From Neobacillus mesonae (GTDB lineage: Bacteria; Bacillota; Bacilli; Paenibacillales; Paenibacillaceae): a DNA stretch of 64,000 nucleotides. The number at the start of each line of letters is the position of its first letter. The first letter of the stretch is position 1. Made by a program: the position numbers and the translations under genes. Of the stretch, positions 52,144 to 63,845 are shown piece by piece. The DNA lies in the NCBI GenBank assembly GCA_023715865.1, contig JAMBOW010000001.1, positions 2,046,001 through 2,110,000 of the forward strand, read 5' to 3'. Below the pieces are notes generated by a model. The model was not told where the DNA came from and did no database searches. It saw only the letters and a program-made list of their open reading frames with translations.

Positions 52144-52211
52144 TCCTTCTTCGGAAGGACAAAAAATAGGCAAGAACAACATAAAGTCGAGGATTTATAA
52201 TCCTCGACTTT
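52143..52211 (+). terminator. Two tandem hairpins after the P450 gene
   Basis: The first is GTCCTTC-TTCG-GAAGGAC (52143-52160), a 7-bp stem with the stable UUCG tetraloop, overlapping the stop codon and followed by A residues. The second is AAAGTCGAGGATT-TAT-AATCCTCGACTTT (52183-52211), a perfect 13-bp stem. Neither has a long T-run, but together they probably end or protect the P450 transcript. Confidence 0.6.
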
Positions 52212-52315
52212 ATCTGTGCTGCAACCCTGGGAAGCAGCTTCTGGTCTAATATGCATAAGTGAACCAGTTCTCGAACCAGCATCCCTGCCGTACACTTTAC
52301 TGATACCTGATGCTA

Positions 52316-52372
52316 ATAAAAAAACGTGTCTGCACAACTTCATCACAAGTGTGAAAAAGTTGTACAGACACG
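52316..52372 (-). terminator. Orphan minus-strand terminator
   Basis: 16-nt arms (52325-52340 with 52357-52372) pair with one mismatch, and on the minus strand are followed by a run of seven T residues. No minus-strand gene lies upstream of it (52373-54065), so it may end a lost gene or a small RNA. Confidence 0.55.
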
Positions 52373-52493
52373 CAATATGACTTCAATTTATATATTTTAT
52401 TTTAACATTTGTTCTTTCTTGAAGTGAATTATTGGTATATTGGTATATGCGAAAAAATAATAAGGAAAATATAGATAATTATTCCTAGTTCTG

Positions 52494-52532
52494 TTAGACT
52501 GTGTTTTAAATTGCATATAAAACTATAGGAGG
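52494..52532 (+). promoter_or_regulatory. Possible promoter and ribosome-binding site of the Ltp-type gene
   Basis: TTAGAC (52494-52499) and TATAAA (52516-52521) are 16 bp apart. AGGAGG (52527-52532) is 10 nt before the ATG. This would give a very short 5' leader, so the promoter call is tentative. Confidence 0.4.
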
Positions 52533-52542
52533 ATATATCTAC

Positions 52543-53184
52543 ATGTGGGCGGTTATAGGACTGATCAGTCTCATAGGCTTTATCATTTATCTAGTGTTAG
52601 GATTGATTTCGGTTGCCAAAAAAAATGGACTTGCTAAGAAAAGATTCATAACTTCCTTAATTCTTTTCGTATTAGTAATTGTTGCTGTATCTGCGGATCC
52701 TAGCACTCAAACCGAGACAGCGGATTTAGAACAATCATTTACTGAGGTCATAGAAACATATGTTACAACAGCGCCCTCAAGCGCTTCAAGTGAAGAAGAG
52801 AAAGATAAACAAGAGGCTGAAGCAAAAGCAGCCGCTGAAGTAGCAGCTAAAAAGGAAGCAGAGGCAAAAGAGGAAAGTGTACCTAGAGAACACGAAGCGG
52901 CATTAAAAAAGGCACTATCATATGCACAGTCTATGCATATGTCAAAGGCAGGCATTTACGATCAATTGACTTCTGAGTATGGAGAGAATTTCGATTCAGA
53001 AGCCGCTCAATATGCTATTGATAACATTGTATTTGATTGGAATGAAAATGCATTAAAAAAGGCACAATCATATGCAGAGTCTATGAATATGTCAGATTCA
53101 GCTATTTACGATCAATTGACTTCGGAATACGGGGAAAAATTCACCGCGGAAGAAGCTCAATACGCGATAGATAATTTAGAATAA
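52543..53184 (+). CDS. Ltp-family membrane-anchored protein (PF07553-type repeats)
   Basis: This 213-residue protein has two N-terminal hydrophobic segments (about 1-24 and 36-50), a Thr/Ser/Glu and Ala/Lys/Glu-rich stalk (about 55-120), and two tandem repeats of about 47 residues. The repeats (ALKKAxSYAxSMxMSxxxIYDQLTSEYGExF pattern, then AQYAIDN) match the host cell surface-exposed lipoprotein Ltp family. Ltp of Streptococcus phage TP-J34 blocks phage DNA entry (superinfection exclusion). No lipobox is visible, so anchoring is by a helix. The gene is more AT-rich than its neighbours and lies by an integrase remnant, which suggests phage or mobile-element origin. Confidence 0.78.
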   Translation: MWAVIGLISLIGFIIYLVLGLISVAKKNGLAKKRFITSLILFVLVIVAVSADPSTQTETADLEQSFTEVIETYVTTAPSSASSEEEKDKQEAEAKAAAEVAAKKEAEAKEESVPREHEAALKKALSYAQSMHMSKAGIYDQLTSEYGENFDSEAAQYAIDNIVFDWNENALKKAQSYAESMNMSDSAIYDQLTSEYGEKFTAEEAQYAIDNLE

Positions 53185-53214
53185 TAAATCGAACCAGAAT
53201 GAAGAAGGAGCAGA

Positions 53215-53409
53215 GTGAACACTAATCCTCCTGCACTCGGAACTCACGTAATTAATAGGTTAAGGTTAATGAAATTCGGATTCCGGACACCAAGCCTAAT
53301 AAAAGAATATCAGCCCGAACCAGTATCAAACGCCAAATCATACATAGGTCAAGTTTCAAAATGTCACGCGGTATGGATGGCTAAGGCATCCGAAGAAGGC
53401 CGTATATAA
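53215..53409 (+). CDS. Short unknown reading frame
   Basis: A 64-codon frame starts at GTG 53215, with AGGAG about 5 nt upstream, right after the Ltp-type gene. The product is basic, with no membrane helix or recognised motif. It lies in a decayed region and could be a fragment or non-coding; the ribosome-binding site is the only support. Confidence 0.25.
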   Translation: MNTNPPALGTHVINRLRLMKFGFRTPSLIKEYQPEPVSNAKSYIGQVSKCHAVWMAKASEEGRI

Positions 53410-53484
53410 CAAGGTGTTTAGAAAGACGCGTATTGATATATTCAAGAATCTAAAAAAGATGTTTAAATAGAAATAAAGCCAAAT

Positions 53485-53514
53485 AAAGCCCTGTCCATGA
53501 GAACAGGGCTTTTT
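53485..53514 (+). terminator. Strong terminator
   Basis: A 10-bp stem AAAGCCCTGT/ACAGGGCTTT with an 8-nt loop runs into five T residues. It ends the Ltp-type transcript. Confidence 0.85.
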
Positions 53515-53517
53515 CAT

Positions 53518-53598
53518 TTAGTCAGTTGCTTCAATCTCTGCTAGTCTTCGATCGAGCTTCGCGATATCTTTAGATTTGTTTGCAATAAGTTTAAGAAG
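53518..53598 (-). pseudogene. Possible 3' remnant of a coiled-coil protein gene
   Basis: On the minus strand 26 codons read LLKLIANKSKDIAKLDRRLA then EIEATD and a stop, a heptad-like C-terminus. It is cut off upstream by a stop codon. Short, hence uncertain. The rest of 53520-53646 holds nothing recognisable. Confidence 0.2.
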
Positions 53599-53646
53599 TT
53601 ATTTCTGAAGCGATACATGACGACAACTGCTTCTTCTCTGACTTAA

Positions 53647-54006
53647 ATGAGAACTGCTCGAGAATTAAAAAAATTCAAAGTAAAGTAGAATGAAAAGATT
53701 TTGAGCGAAGTAAACTTTCATAAAAATGAAGATGATATTATCTTGGTAATTATTTGACACCATCAACTATTTGGGAATAATAATGGATTATTGCAAGAAA
53801 GCAGGAGTAGAGTATAAAGGGACCATGGATTTAGACATACTCATGCAGTCTTACTACTTGAATCTGGTGCGAGTATTAAGTTTGTGTCTCAGCGTCTCGG
53901 ACAGAAGACGATTAAAACTACAGCCAATACTTATTTAGACATAACTGAAAAAATAGAAGAAGACGAACTTAAAAAGTTCGCCTCCTACACTAATAAAACA
54001 ATTTGA
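53647..54006 (+). pseudogene. Decayed phage-type tyrosine recombinase (integrase), C-terminal part
   Basis: Fragments in successive frames reconstruct the catalytic end of an integrase. MRTARELKKFKVK (then TAG) is followed by NEKILSEVNFHKNEDDIIL, GNYLTPSTIWE in another frame, CKKAGVEYKGT in a third, and finally HGFRHTHAVLLLESGASIKF and SQRLGQKTIKTTANTYLDIT. The last block holds the H-x-x-R box and the nucleophilic Tyr of ANTYLDIT. At least one in-frame stop and three frameshifts, including a one-base loss at about 53823, show it is dead. Only about 120 of the usual 350-400 residues remain. It ends 59 bp from the sufB stop, suggesting past integration next to sufB. Confidence 0.82.
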
Positions 54007-54027
54007 ATCGGCACGAAATCGGCACGA
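54006..54027. repeat. Tandem 11-bp repeat next to the integrase remnant
   Basis: AATCGGCACGA occurs twice in direct succession (54006-54016 and 54017-54027), directly after the integrase stop. Short repeats at this place are often attachment-core or recombinase arm sites; I cannot identify a matching copy at the other end. Confidence 0.4.
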
Positions 54028-54065
54028 TAATTTAAAAACCCCTCTAAAACCCTTCAACCGTGGGC

Positions 54066-55463
54066 TTAACCGATACTGCCTTCCATCTCGAACTTGATGA
54101 GACGATTCATCTCAACCGCATATTCCATAGGAAGTTCTTTCGTGAACGGCTCAATGAAGCCCATAACGATCATCTGTGTTGCTTCAGCTTCAGAAAGACC
54201 ACGACTCATCAAGTAGAAGAGTTGATCTTCAGAAACCTTGGAAACAGTCGCTTCATGTTCAAGCGTGATGTTATCGTTCATGATTTCATTGTATGGAATG
54301 GTATCCGAAGTAGATTCATTATCCAAGATAAGCGTATCACACTTGATATTGGATTTAGCTCCTTCTGCATTGCGTCCGAAGGAAGCCAAGCCGCGGTATG
54401 TTACCTTACCGCCATGCTTACTGATCGATTTCGATACAATGGTGGAAGTTGTATCTGGAGCAAGGTGGATCATTTTCGCACCTGCGTCCTGATGCTGATT
54501 TTTACCTGCTACAGCGATCGAAAGTACGGAACCTTTCGCACCGCGTCCTTTAAGAATAACAGCAGGATATTTCATAGTGAGCTTGGAACCGATGTTACCG
54601 TCAACCCATTCCATCGTTGCGTTTTCTTCAGCTACCGCACGTTTAGTAACGAGGTTGTAGATATTAGGTGCCCAGTTTTGAATTGTTGTATAACGAACGC
54701 GTGCATTTTTCTTCGCGATAATTTCTACAACGGCACTATGCAAGGAGTTTGTGCTGTAAATTGGAGCTGTACAGCCTTCAACATAGTGTACGAAGCTGTC
54801 TTCATCTGCAATAATCAGCGTACGCTCAAACTGACCCATATTTTCGGAGTTAATCCGGAAATATGCTTGCAGCGGAATTTCACATTTCACACCTTTTGGT
54901 ACGTAAATGAAGCTTCCGCCTGACCATACGGCACTGTTCAGAGCTGCGAATTTGTTATCTGCCGGAGGAATAACTGTTGCAAAATATTCCTTCAGAATCT
55001 CAGGATGCTCTTTCAAAGCCGTGTCGGTATCCATGAAGATAACACCTTGATCTTCAAGATCTTTTTGCATGTTATGGTATACGACCTCGGACTCATACTG
55101 TGCAGATACCCCTGCCAGGAATTTTTGTTCCGCTTCAGGAATACCCAGCTTGTCAAAGGTCTCCTTAATTTCTGCAGGAACTTCTTCCCATGTCTTACCT
55201 TGCTTCTCAGAAGGTCTTACATAATATTGAATATCGTTAAAATCAAGCTCGTCAAGATCGCCGCCCCAACGAGGCATATCCATTTTCAAAAATTGCTTCA
55301 AGGATTTCAGACGGAATTCGAGCATCCATTCAGGCTCTTCTTTAATACGGGAGATTTCTCTTACAACCTCTTCCGTTAAACCTTTACCCGTTTGGAAAAT
55401 GGATTTATGCTCATCCCGGAAACCATATTTATACTCTTCCATTTCTGGCGCTTTTTTTGCCAT
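54066..55463 (-). CDS. sufB: Fe-S cluster assembly protein SufB
   Basis: This 465-residue SufB is the scaffold subunit of the SufBCD complex, on which Fe-S clusters form. The beta-helix core is evident ([20 protein letters not shown] and [18 protein letters not shown] with the conserved Cys). Near the C-terminus are [15 protein letters not shown] and [15 protein letters not shown], shared with SufD. The length is typical. It is the last gene of sufCDSUB, 20 bp after sufU. Downstream lies the integrase remnant, while its own coding sequence is intact. Confidence 0.96.
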   Translation of the reverse strand: MAKKAPEMEEYKYGFRDEHKSIFQTGKGLTEEVVREISRIKEEPEWMLEFRLKSLKQFLKMDMPRWGGDLDELDFNDIQYYVRPSEKQGKTWEEVPAEIKETFDKLGIPEAEQKFLAGVSAQYESEVVYHNMQKDLEDQGVIFMDTDTALKEHPEILKEYFATVIPPADNKFAALNSAVWSGGSFIYVPKGVKCEIPLQAYFRINSENMGQFERTLIIADEDSFVHYVEGCTAPIYSTNSLHSAVVEIIAKKNARVRYTTIQNWAPNIYNLVTKRAVAEENATMEWVDGNIGSKLTMKYPAVILKGRGAKGSVLSIAVAGKNQHQDAGAKMIHLAPDTTSTIVSKSISKHGGKVTYRGLASFGRNAEGAKSNIKCDTLILDNESTSDTIPYNEIMNDNITLEHEATVSKVSEDQLFYLMSRGLSEAEATQMIVMGFIEPFTKELPMEYAVEMNRLIKFEMEGSIG

Positions 55464-55483
55464 TTGGGTCTACCTCCCTATCG

Positions 55484-58426
<2,943 letters not shown>

Positions 58427-58452
58427 TTAAGATTTCCTCCTCCGTTTATTCT

Positions 58453-59235
58453 TTACGCTTCTTGACCTACAGTTTCGTCTTCGATGCCCAGTTCTTCTTT
58501 AACCCAATCGTAACCTTCAGCTTCAAGACGTTCTGCAAGCTCAGGGCCGCCGGATTTAACGATACGACCTTGCATCATAACGTGTACGAAATCAGGCTTA
58601 ATGTAGTTAAGCAGGCGTTGATAGTGAGTGATAATCAAGAAGCCGCGATCCTCGCTCTTCATTGCATTTACACCGTTCGCAACGATACGAAGAGCATCGA
58701 TGTCAAGACCGGAGTCGATTTCATCCAGAATAACAAGCTTCGGATCAATCATCATCATTTGCAAGATTTCGTTACGTTTCTTCTCACCGCCGGAGAAGCC
58801 TTCGTTAAGATAACGATGAGCGAACTCAGGGTTCATCTCAAGCTCTTTCATTTTGCCTTCCATTTGACGAATAAATTTAATAAGCGAAATCTCATTTCCT
58901 TCCTCACGACGAGCATTAATTGCACTGCGCAAGAAGTCAGAGTTTGTAACACCAGCAATTTCACTAGGATATTGCATCGCAAGGAACATGCCTGCACGTG
59001 CACGCTCATCTACTTCCATCTCAAGAACGTCTTCACCGTTCAATGTGACGGAACCGCCAGTAACCTCATATTTAGGATGACCCATAAGCGCCGAAGCAAG
59101 TGTACTTTTACCAGTACCATTCGGGCCCATGATCGCGTGAATTTCTCCACCGTTCATGTTCAGGTTAATGCCTTTCAAAATTTCTTTACCTTCTATTTCT
59201 GCTTTAAGTCCTTCAATGACGAAATTTGTAGCCAT
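58453..59235 (-). CDS. sufC: Fe-S cluster assembly ATPase SufC
   Basis: This 260-residue ABC-type ATPase is soluble and drives conformational change of SufB-SufD. Walker A GPNGTGKST is at 37-45, the signature is FSGGEKKRNE, and Walker B is VILDEIDSGLDIDALR. The start ATG at 59235 (MATNFVIEGL) has GGAGG 11 nt upstream; an in-frame extension to 59280 lacks support. It is the first gene of the suf operon. A SigA promoter with a PerR-like box on its -10 lies about 105-140 bp upstream. Confidence 0.95.
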   Translation of the reverse strand: MATNFVIEGLKAEIEGKEILKGINLNMNGGEIHAIMGPNGTGKSTLASALMGHPKYEVTGGSVTLNGEDVLEMEVDERARAGMFLAMQYPSEIAGVTNSDFLRSAINARREEGNEISLIKFIRQMEGKMKELEMNPEFAHRYLNEGFSGGEKKRNEILQMMMIDPKLVILDEIDSGLDIDALRIVANGVNAMKSEDRGFLIITHYQRLLNYIKPDFVHVMMQGRIVKSGGPELAERLEAEGYDWVKEELGIEDETVGQEA

Positions 59236-59337
59236 ATGTGCCGTAACCTCCAATGAAATGAATTTCCCACTTGAAATCATGAAGTGTATTTAATAGGGTC
59301 TCCCCTTGATTTCCAGCTTCACTCGTAAAGTGTCACT

Positions 59338-59374
59338 TTATAATAATTCTAAACTGATTCTCATTGATTCTCAA
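59338..59374 (-). promoter_or_regulatory. suf promoter with PerR-like operator
   Basis: On the minus strand TTGAGA (59369-59374) and TAGAAT (59346-59351) are 17 bp apart, a good SigA promoter. The 15-mer TTAGAATTATTATAA (59338-59352), covering the -10, matches the PerR box TTATAATNATTATAA at 13 of 14 fixed positions. Between the hexamers, TGAGAATCA occurs twice with a 10-bp step, and may be an additional metalloregulator site. Position fits repression relieved by peroxide (inference). Confidence 0.6.
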
Positions 59375-59573
59375 GTCATTTATGTGTGAAAGTTTACAGA
59401 CTTCGTCAACGAAACGGTCTTGTCGACGTTAAATGAGAATGTATAGTATCAGTGACGCTTACTAAGTGGTCCAATATTTATGCATTCTATAATAAATAGG
59501 GCTGCAAATCAAATGAACTTGAGCCTTTTCACTAAGAAATAATCCGACCTTTATATATCCTTCATACAATGAA

Positions 59574-59600
59574 AAAGTCCGGTCTAAAAGACCAGACTTT
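59574..59600 (-). terminator. Terminator of dps
   Basis: A 12-bp stem (one mismatch) AAAGTCCGGTCT/AGACCAGACTTT has a 3-nt loop, with T residues following on the minus strand. The gap 59375-59573 between it and the suf promoter holds nothing else I recognise. Confidence 0.8.
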
Positions 59601-59631
59601 AGATTGTTCTTCTATTATAATGGCTTTTGAA

Positions 59632-60096
59632 TTATGCCAAGAAGGAACGGAGCATCCAGGAATGCTTCTCAAGATCGGCTTGAAAACCAGTCAGCATGTC
59701 TGCCGTCGGTCCATCCCCTGCCTCCTCCGCAGCTTCTATTCCTTCAGCATACTCTTCGGACAGCGTAGCAAAATCTTCAATCAGATTTTGAACCATTGTT
59801 TTTGGATCCTCACTTCCGGAAGCTTCTTGAATTGAAGTCAGATCCAGATATTCCTTCATGGTTGCAGCCGGACTGCCTTTAATAGTAAGAAGACGTTCAG
59901 CCACTTCGTCCATTTGAAGTGTAACTGCATTATAAAGCTCTTCAAATTTGACATGAAGTGTAAAGAAATTGGAGCCTTTAACATACCAATGGTAATTGTG
60001 CAGTTTGACATACAGGACATTGAGATTCGCTACTTGACGATTTAGCAGTTGTTCAATAGTTGTTTTGTTTTCTGTTTTATTCGTTGATTTTGCCAT
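59632..60096 (-). CDS. dps: Dps family ferritin-like DNA-binding protein
   Basis: This 154-residue four-helix protein forms a 12-mer that oxidises and stores iron and shields DNA. Ferroxidase ligands are His36 (HNYHW), His48 (FFTLHVKFEELY), Asp63 and Glu67 (QMDEVAERLL). The Lys-rich N-terminus (MAKSTNKTENK) may touch DNA. The B. subtilis homologue MrgA is PerR-controlled; I searched upstream for a PerR box and saw only a weak AT-rich match. It lies divergently next to mtnK and downstream of suf. Confidence 0.93.
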   Translation of the reverse strand: MAKSTNKTENKTTIEQLLNRQVANLNVLYVKLHNYHWYVKGSNFFTLHVKFEELYNAVTLQMDEVAERLLTIKGSPAATMKEYLDLTSIQEASGSEDPKTMVQNLIEDFATLSEEYAEGIEAAEEAGDGPTADMLTGFQADLEKHSWMLRSFLA

Positions 60097-60313
60097 AATG
60101 ATCCCATCCTTTATTATATATTTAGGCTCTCATTATTTTTCTTCGCTAGTTTTAGTTACCCTTCTGTGCTTCTTATGAAACAAGCCTACTCCTTTGCTAA
60201 CACACAAAAAAAGCTACAAAATGAGGACAAGATCCGATATACTGATGCATACCAAGTAAATAAGTAGGTTTTAATTTTTTTACTTATGATCACATACCGC
60301 GGAGGTGTCTTCC

Positions 60314-61537
60314 TTGTCTTCATATCATCCTTTATCTTTTGAAGAAGCCGTTCAATTGGCCCAAAAAGAAATTGATATTTTTGATTCGAACAGCGAGCTT
60401 CAGTGCCGTGAAATTGGTGACGGTAACTTGAACCTTGTCTTTCACATTACAGATGCGAACTCCGACAAGAGTATCATTATCAAACAAGCTCTGCCTTATG
60501 CAAAAATTGTAGGCGAATCTTGGCCGCTCTCCCTTGACCGTGCAAGAATCGAGCATGAAGTATTACAGGAAGAATACAGACTCTGCCCTGGATCCGTGCC
60601 AAAAGTATATTATCATGACGATGACCTGGCCCTTTTTATTATGGAGGACCTAAGTTCGCACACGATCATGAGAAAAGGTCTTATTGAAGGGAACAGCTAT
60701 CCTTTATTTGCACAACACATTGGTGAGTTTATGGCCAGAACCCTCTTTTATACTTCCGATCTCGCAATGGACCAATCCGTGAAGAAAGAAAGAGTCAAAA
60801 ATTTCATTAACCCTGATCAATGCAAAATTACTGAGGATCTTATTTTCGAGGAACCGTACAGGATTGCAGAGCGTAACAGCTATCCAGCTTCCATTGAGGA
60901 CGAAGCGGAAGCTCTTCGAACAGATGTACTGCTTCATCTGGAAATTGCTATACTGAGAGATAAATTTCTGAATCAAACACAAGCATTGCTGCATGGAGAT
61001 CTTCATACAGGGAGTATTTTTGTAACGCCGGATTCAACGAAAGTCATTGACCCTGAATTTGCTTTTTACGGTCCGATGGGCTTTGACGTTGGAGCGGTCC
61101 TTGCTAATCTTCTGCTTCATTACGTCTCTGTACCCGGATGGATTGCTGACAGCGCTGCCGCACACGCACGTGAAGAAGAGTTACTGCAAATGACCGAACA
61201 GGTATGGACCGAATTTGAAGCAGGCTTCCGTGAATTATGGGATAAGGATGTACAAGACCATATGGCCAAAACTCCCGGTTATCAGGATCTGTATATAGAA
61301 AAACTGCTGCAGGACAGCGTCGGCTATGCCGGAAGCAAAATGATTCGCCGAATTGTCGGACTTGCCCACGTTGCGGATATCGACACGATCAGCGATCCGA
61401 AGCTGCTGGAACAAGCTCAGCGCAAGGCGCTCGCTATTGGTAAAAACTTAGTTAAACAGCATCGTCAGGTCAAATCAGTGAGTGATTTACTTGAACTCAT
61501 TTCTGACGCAAGCATTGGAAAGGTAGGACAACGATGA
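60314..61537 (+). CDS. mtnK: 5-methylthioribose kinase
   Basis: This 407-residue kinase phosphorylates methylthioribose in methionine salvage. It has the aminoglycoside-phosphotransferase fold. The phosphate-binding start is [11 protein letters not shown], the catalytic loop is [13 protein letters not shown] with the base Asp, and the metal-binding Asp is in [10 protein letters not shown]. The start used is TTG at 60314, with GGAGG 8 nt upstream; the GTG at 60305 lies in the ribosome-binding site. The stop overlaps mtnA by 4 bp. B. subtilis mtnKA has a SAM (S-box) riboswitch; none is visible in the 217 bp upstream here. Confidence 0.93.
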   Translation: MSSYHPLSFEEAVQLAQKEIDIFDSNSELQCREIGDGNLNLVFHITDANSDKSIIIKQALPYAKIVGESWPLSLDRARIEHEVLQEEYRLCPGSVPKVYYHDDDLALFIMEDLSSHTIMRKGLIEGNSYPLFAQHIGEFMARTLFYTSDLAMDQSVKKERVKNFINPDQCKITEDLIFEEPYRIAERNSYPASIEDEAEALRTDVLLHLEIAILRDKFLNQTQALLHGDLHTGSIFVTPDSTKVIDPEFAFYGPMGFDVGAVLANLLLHYVSVPGWIADSAAAHAREEELLQMTEQVWTEFEAGFRELWDKDVQDHMAKTPGYQDLYIEKLLQDSVGYAGSKMIRRIVGLAHVADIDTISDPKLLEQAQRKALAIGKNLVKQHRQVKSVSDLLELISDASIGKVGQR

Positions 61538-62619
61538 CTATCAGCACGACTGAATTTAACCCTTTGATTTCTTTACACTGGAAAAAGGATCGGCTTGAGC
61601 TTCTTGATCAGCGGCTGCTCCCGGAATCTATTGTCATGCTTGATCTCTATACTCCTGAAGAGGTATGGGAATCCATCCATGCTATGAAGGTCCGCGGGGC
61701 GCCGGCTATTGGTATCGCTGCAGCCTTTGGTGTTGTGCTTGGAGCAAAGCAATATGCAGGTCAACAGGCCTCAGAGTGGCTTGCCAAAGTTAAAACGGTA
61801 TGTGATTATCTCGCTACTTCCCGTCCCACGGCAGTAAATCTGTTCTGGGCGCTGGATCGTATGTATGAAAATGCGGTTCATTTAGCTGAAAGCGACGCAT
61901 CCCTAACTATAGAGCATTTAAATAAAGGGCTTGAAGAAGAGGCGCTGACTATTCGGGCAGAGGATGAAGAAGTGTGCAGACTTATCGGCGAGAATGCGCT
62001 CCCGCTTTTTGAAGAGGGTATGGGGGTTCTCACTCATTGTAATGCCGGGGGACTTGCTACAGCCAAGTATGGAACAGCTACAGCGCCGATGTATCTAGCA
62101 AAAGAACGCGGGATGGAACTCAAGATTTTTGCAGACGAAACCCGGCCAGTACTGCAAGGAGCACGGCTTACAGCCTTCGAACTGCAGCAAGCCGGAATCG
62201 ATGTTACTTTAATTACAGATAACATGGCAGGCATGGTTATGTCCAAAGGATGGATTCAGGCCGTTATCGTAGGAACAGACCGTGTAGCAGCAAACGGTGA
62301 CGTAGCCAATAAGATCGGAACGTACAGCGTCGCCGTTTTGGCTAAAGCTCACGGTATCCCTTTCTACGTCGCTTGTCCAATGTCAACTATTGATTTGAAC
62401 ACCCCTTCAGGGGCTCATATCCCAATTGAAGAACGGGCAGCCGAGGAAGTGACAGAAGGATTCGGCAAGCGTACCGCGCCAGAAGGCGTCAAAGTTTACA
62501 ATCCTGCTTTTGATGTCACTCCAAACGAGTACGTTACTGCGATCATTACTGAACAAGGAATTGTCCGTGCACCTTTTGATCAAAATTTAAAAGCACTATT
62601 TGAATCTAAAAACGTCTAG
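61534..62619 (+). CDS. mtnA: Methylthioribose-1-phosphate isomerase
   Basis: This 361-residue enzyme isomerises methylthioribose-1-phosphate to the ribulose form in methionine salvage. The catalytic Cys is in [13 protein letters not shown] and the catalytic Asp is in [19 protein letters not shown]. Arginine-rich [13 protein letters not shown] at about 50-62 binds phosphate. The start ATG overlaps the mtnK stop (ATGA), and AAGG lies upstream. The later genes of the pathway (mtnB, D, W, X) are not in the window. Confidence 0.95.
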   Translation: MTISTTEFNPLISLHWKKDRLELLDQRLLPESIVMLDLYTPEEVWESIHAMKVRGAPAIGIAAAFGVVLGAKQYAGQQASEWLAKVKTVCDYLATSRPTAVNLFWALDRMYENAVHLAESDASLTIEHLNKGLEEEALTIRAEDEEVCRLIGENALPLFEEGMGVLTHCNAGGLATAKYGTATAPMYLAKERGMELKIFADETRPVLQGARLTAFELQQAGIDVTLITDNMAGMVMSKGWIQAVIVGTDRVAANGDVANKIGTYSVAVLAKAHGIPFYVACPMSTIDLNTPSGAHIPIEERAAEEVTEGFGKRTAPEGVKVYNPAFDVTPNEYVTAIITEQGIVRAPFDQNLKALFESKNV

Positions 62620-62627
62620 CTTGAATG

Positions 62628-62707
62628 AAAAACAGCCCAACATGAATGATAGCTCCTAAGTTAAGATTTCAACATTTGGAGTTTTCTGGTCATCGAGGGC
62701 TGTTTTT
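62628..62707. terminator. Terminator between mtnA and yunC
   Basis: An 11-bp stem AAAAACAGCCC/GGGCTGTTTTT encloses about 58 nt and is followed by further T residues. It is bidirectional between convergent genes. Confidence 0.7.
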
Positions 62708-62737
62708 TTCGCTACTCTAACGTTTAGCCGGGTCAGC

Positions 62738-63040
62738 TCACAGCATTCTTTGAAGTGCCTCTACACCTGTCATGCCGGGAACAATCCCCAGTCTTTCTGC
62801 CTCAAGAGTAACAGACTCCATGGGCGCAGCAAGCAATTCTGCCACCGTCTTTACCCCTACTGCTCTTGCCGCAATAATGTTTCGTGCTGCCAAACGCTCA
62901 TTAAGCAGGCTCACATCAAGCGCTCCGCACATAATGTAACCTTTAGATGTCGATACGGTGATCAGTGTTGTCTTAGGCAATTTCACTTCAACTGCCACAA
63001 GGGTATGATCTCCAACTTGAACTGGTTCTAATATGACCAT
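62738..63040 (-). CDS. yunC: DUF1805 protein YunC
   Basis: This 100-residue protein matches the DUF1805/YunC family: a beta-rich first half (VAVEVKLPKTTLITVST and KGYIMCGALDV) and a helical second half. Function is unknown; B. subtilis yunC lies near yunD, whereas here the yunD-like gene is 14 kb away. AAGGGGT precedes the ATG. It is convergent with mtnKA. Confidence 0.82.
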   Translation of the reverse strand: MVILEPVQVGDHTLVAVEVKLPKTTLITVSTSKGYIMCGALDVSLLNERLAARNIIAARAVGVKTVAELLAAPMESVTLEAERLGIVPGMTGVEALQRML

Positions 63041-63302
63041 TAGTTAAAACCCCTTTCTATTTACGCGTCTCGACAGTTTATTCCTAGGTCCTCTGTTCTG
63101 TGTGGACAGATGCGGATAGATTTTCGCAACGACTAAGCATGTCTTATAGCCTATATGCGACAGTGAATAAAATACTGTTACATAGTAATTATTTTCATAG
63201 AATATGCGTCATTGGTAGTATTCATATTTGCATTTTAATGATATAGTTAGAGCTGTGAATGTACATAAATATTCCTATAAACCAGCAGTGTGAGGTATAA
63301 AA

Positions 63303-63788
63303 ATGAGTAATTTTTCGTCATCAGCAGAAACAAACACCGAAAGCGGTTATCTATTTAACGTTGACATTATGATCCGTAATAAGTCCAATGCCCTTGCACT
63401 GCAAAAGCTTCTGGAAATTCTCAATGCACAAGAAAATATTGTTGATTTCAGAATACAGTCCGGCATTGAACTAGGTGCAACGATTGAGCAGTCTCTAAAA
63501 CAAAGCAGTGCATCAAACCTGAATTTGAAACCGATTCAAAAGGCTTCCTCTGTGCCTAATCACGAATCCGCTTCCAACAGCAATTGTCCTTCAGAAAAAT
63601 GGCTGGTTGCTGCCATGCAAGCCGGCCGACTTATCCGGATCGATATTCGTACCAAGAATGGGGAAAGTAAAAGCATCCCCTGCCGGATTCTCAATTTTGA
63701 TTCTTCAACTAAGCTGGTCAGCATTTATCATGTGGATGAGAAGCAGGTCTATTCGATCCATACATCCGAAATTGAAAAGTATATGTGA
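63303..63788 (+). CDS. Two-part protein of unknown function
   Basis: This 161-residue soluble protein has an N-terminal alpha-beta region (about 14-60, YLFNVDIMIRNKSNALALQK). A Ser/Asn/Gln-rich linker (about 65-98) and a C-terminal beta-barrel-like stretch (about 105-161, RLIRIDIRTKNGESKS then VSIYHVDEKQVYSIH) follow. The C-terminal part resembles small Sm- or SH3-like folds, but I cannot name a family. GTGAGG lies 8 nt before the ATG. It is monocistronic with its own terminator. The 262-bp gap upstream (63041-63302) shows no clear promoter. Confidence 0.7.
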   Translation: MSNFSSSAETNTESGYLFNVDIMIRNKSNALALQKLLEILNAQENIVDFRIQSGIELGATIEQSLKQSSASNLNLKPIQKASSVPNHESASNSNCPSEKWLVAAMQAGRLIRIDIRTKNGESKSIPCRILNFDSSTKLVSIYHVDEKQVYSIHTSEIEKYM

Positions 63789-63798
63789 CGGATAGCAA

Positions 63799-63832
63799 GA
63801 ACGGCCATTCTCATAAACTGAGAATGACCGTT
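63799..63832. terminator. Bidirectional terminator between the unknown gene and ywdK-like gene
   Basis: A 14-bp stem with one mismatch, AACGGCCATTCTCA/TGAGAATGACCGTT, is followed on the plus strand by TCTTTTAT. Confidence 0.78.
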
Positions 63833-63845
63833 TCTTTTATACTCT

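Noticed and set aside
52325..52372. Inverted repeat as ends of an insertion sequence
   Set aside because: The arms are only 16 nt apart and one side carries a T-run; no transposase or target duplication is present. A terminator explains it better.
58462..59256. Long open frames on the plus strand across sufC (and similarly 57275-57961 across sufD)
   Set aside because: They are opposite strongly conserved suf genes, have Cys/Phe/His-rich unnatural composition and no start signal.
60106..60125. PerR box upstream of dps
   Set aside because: The AT-rich stretch TTATTATATATTTAG matches the consensus at too few positions.
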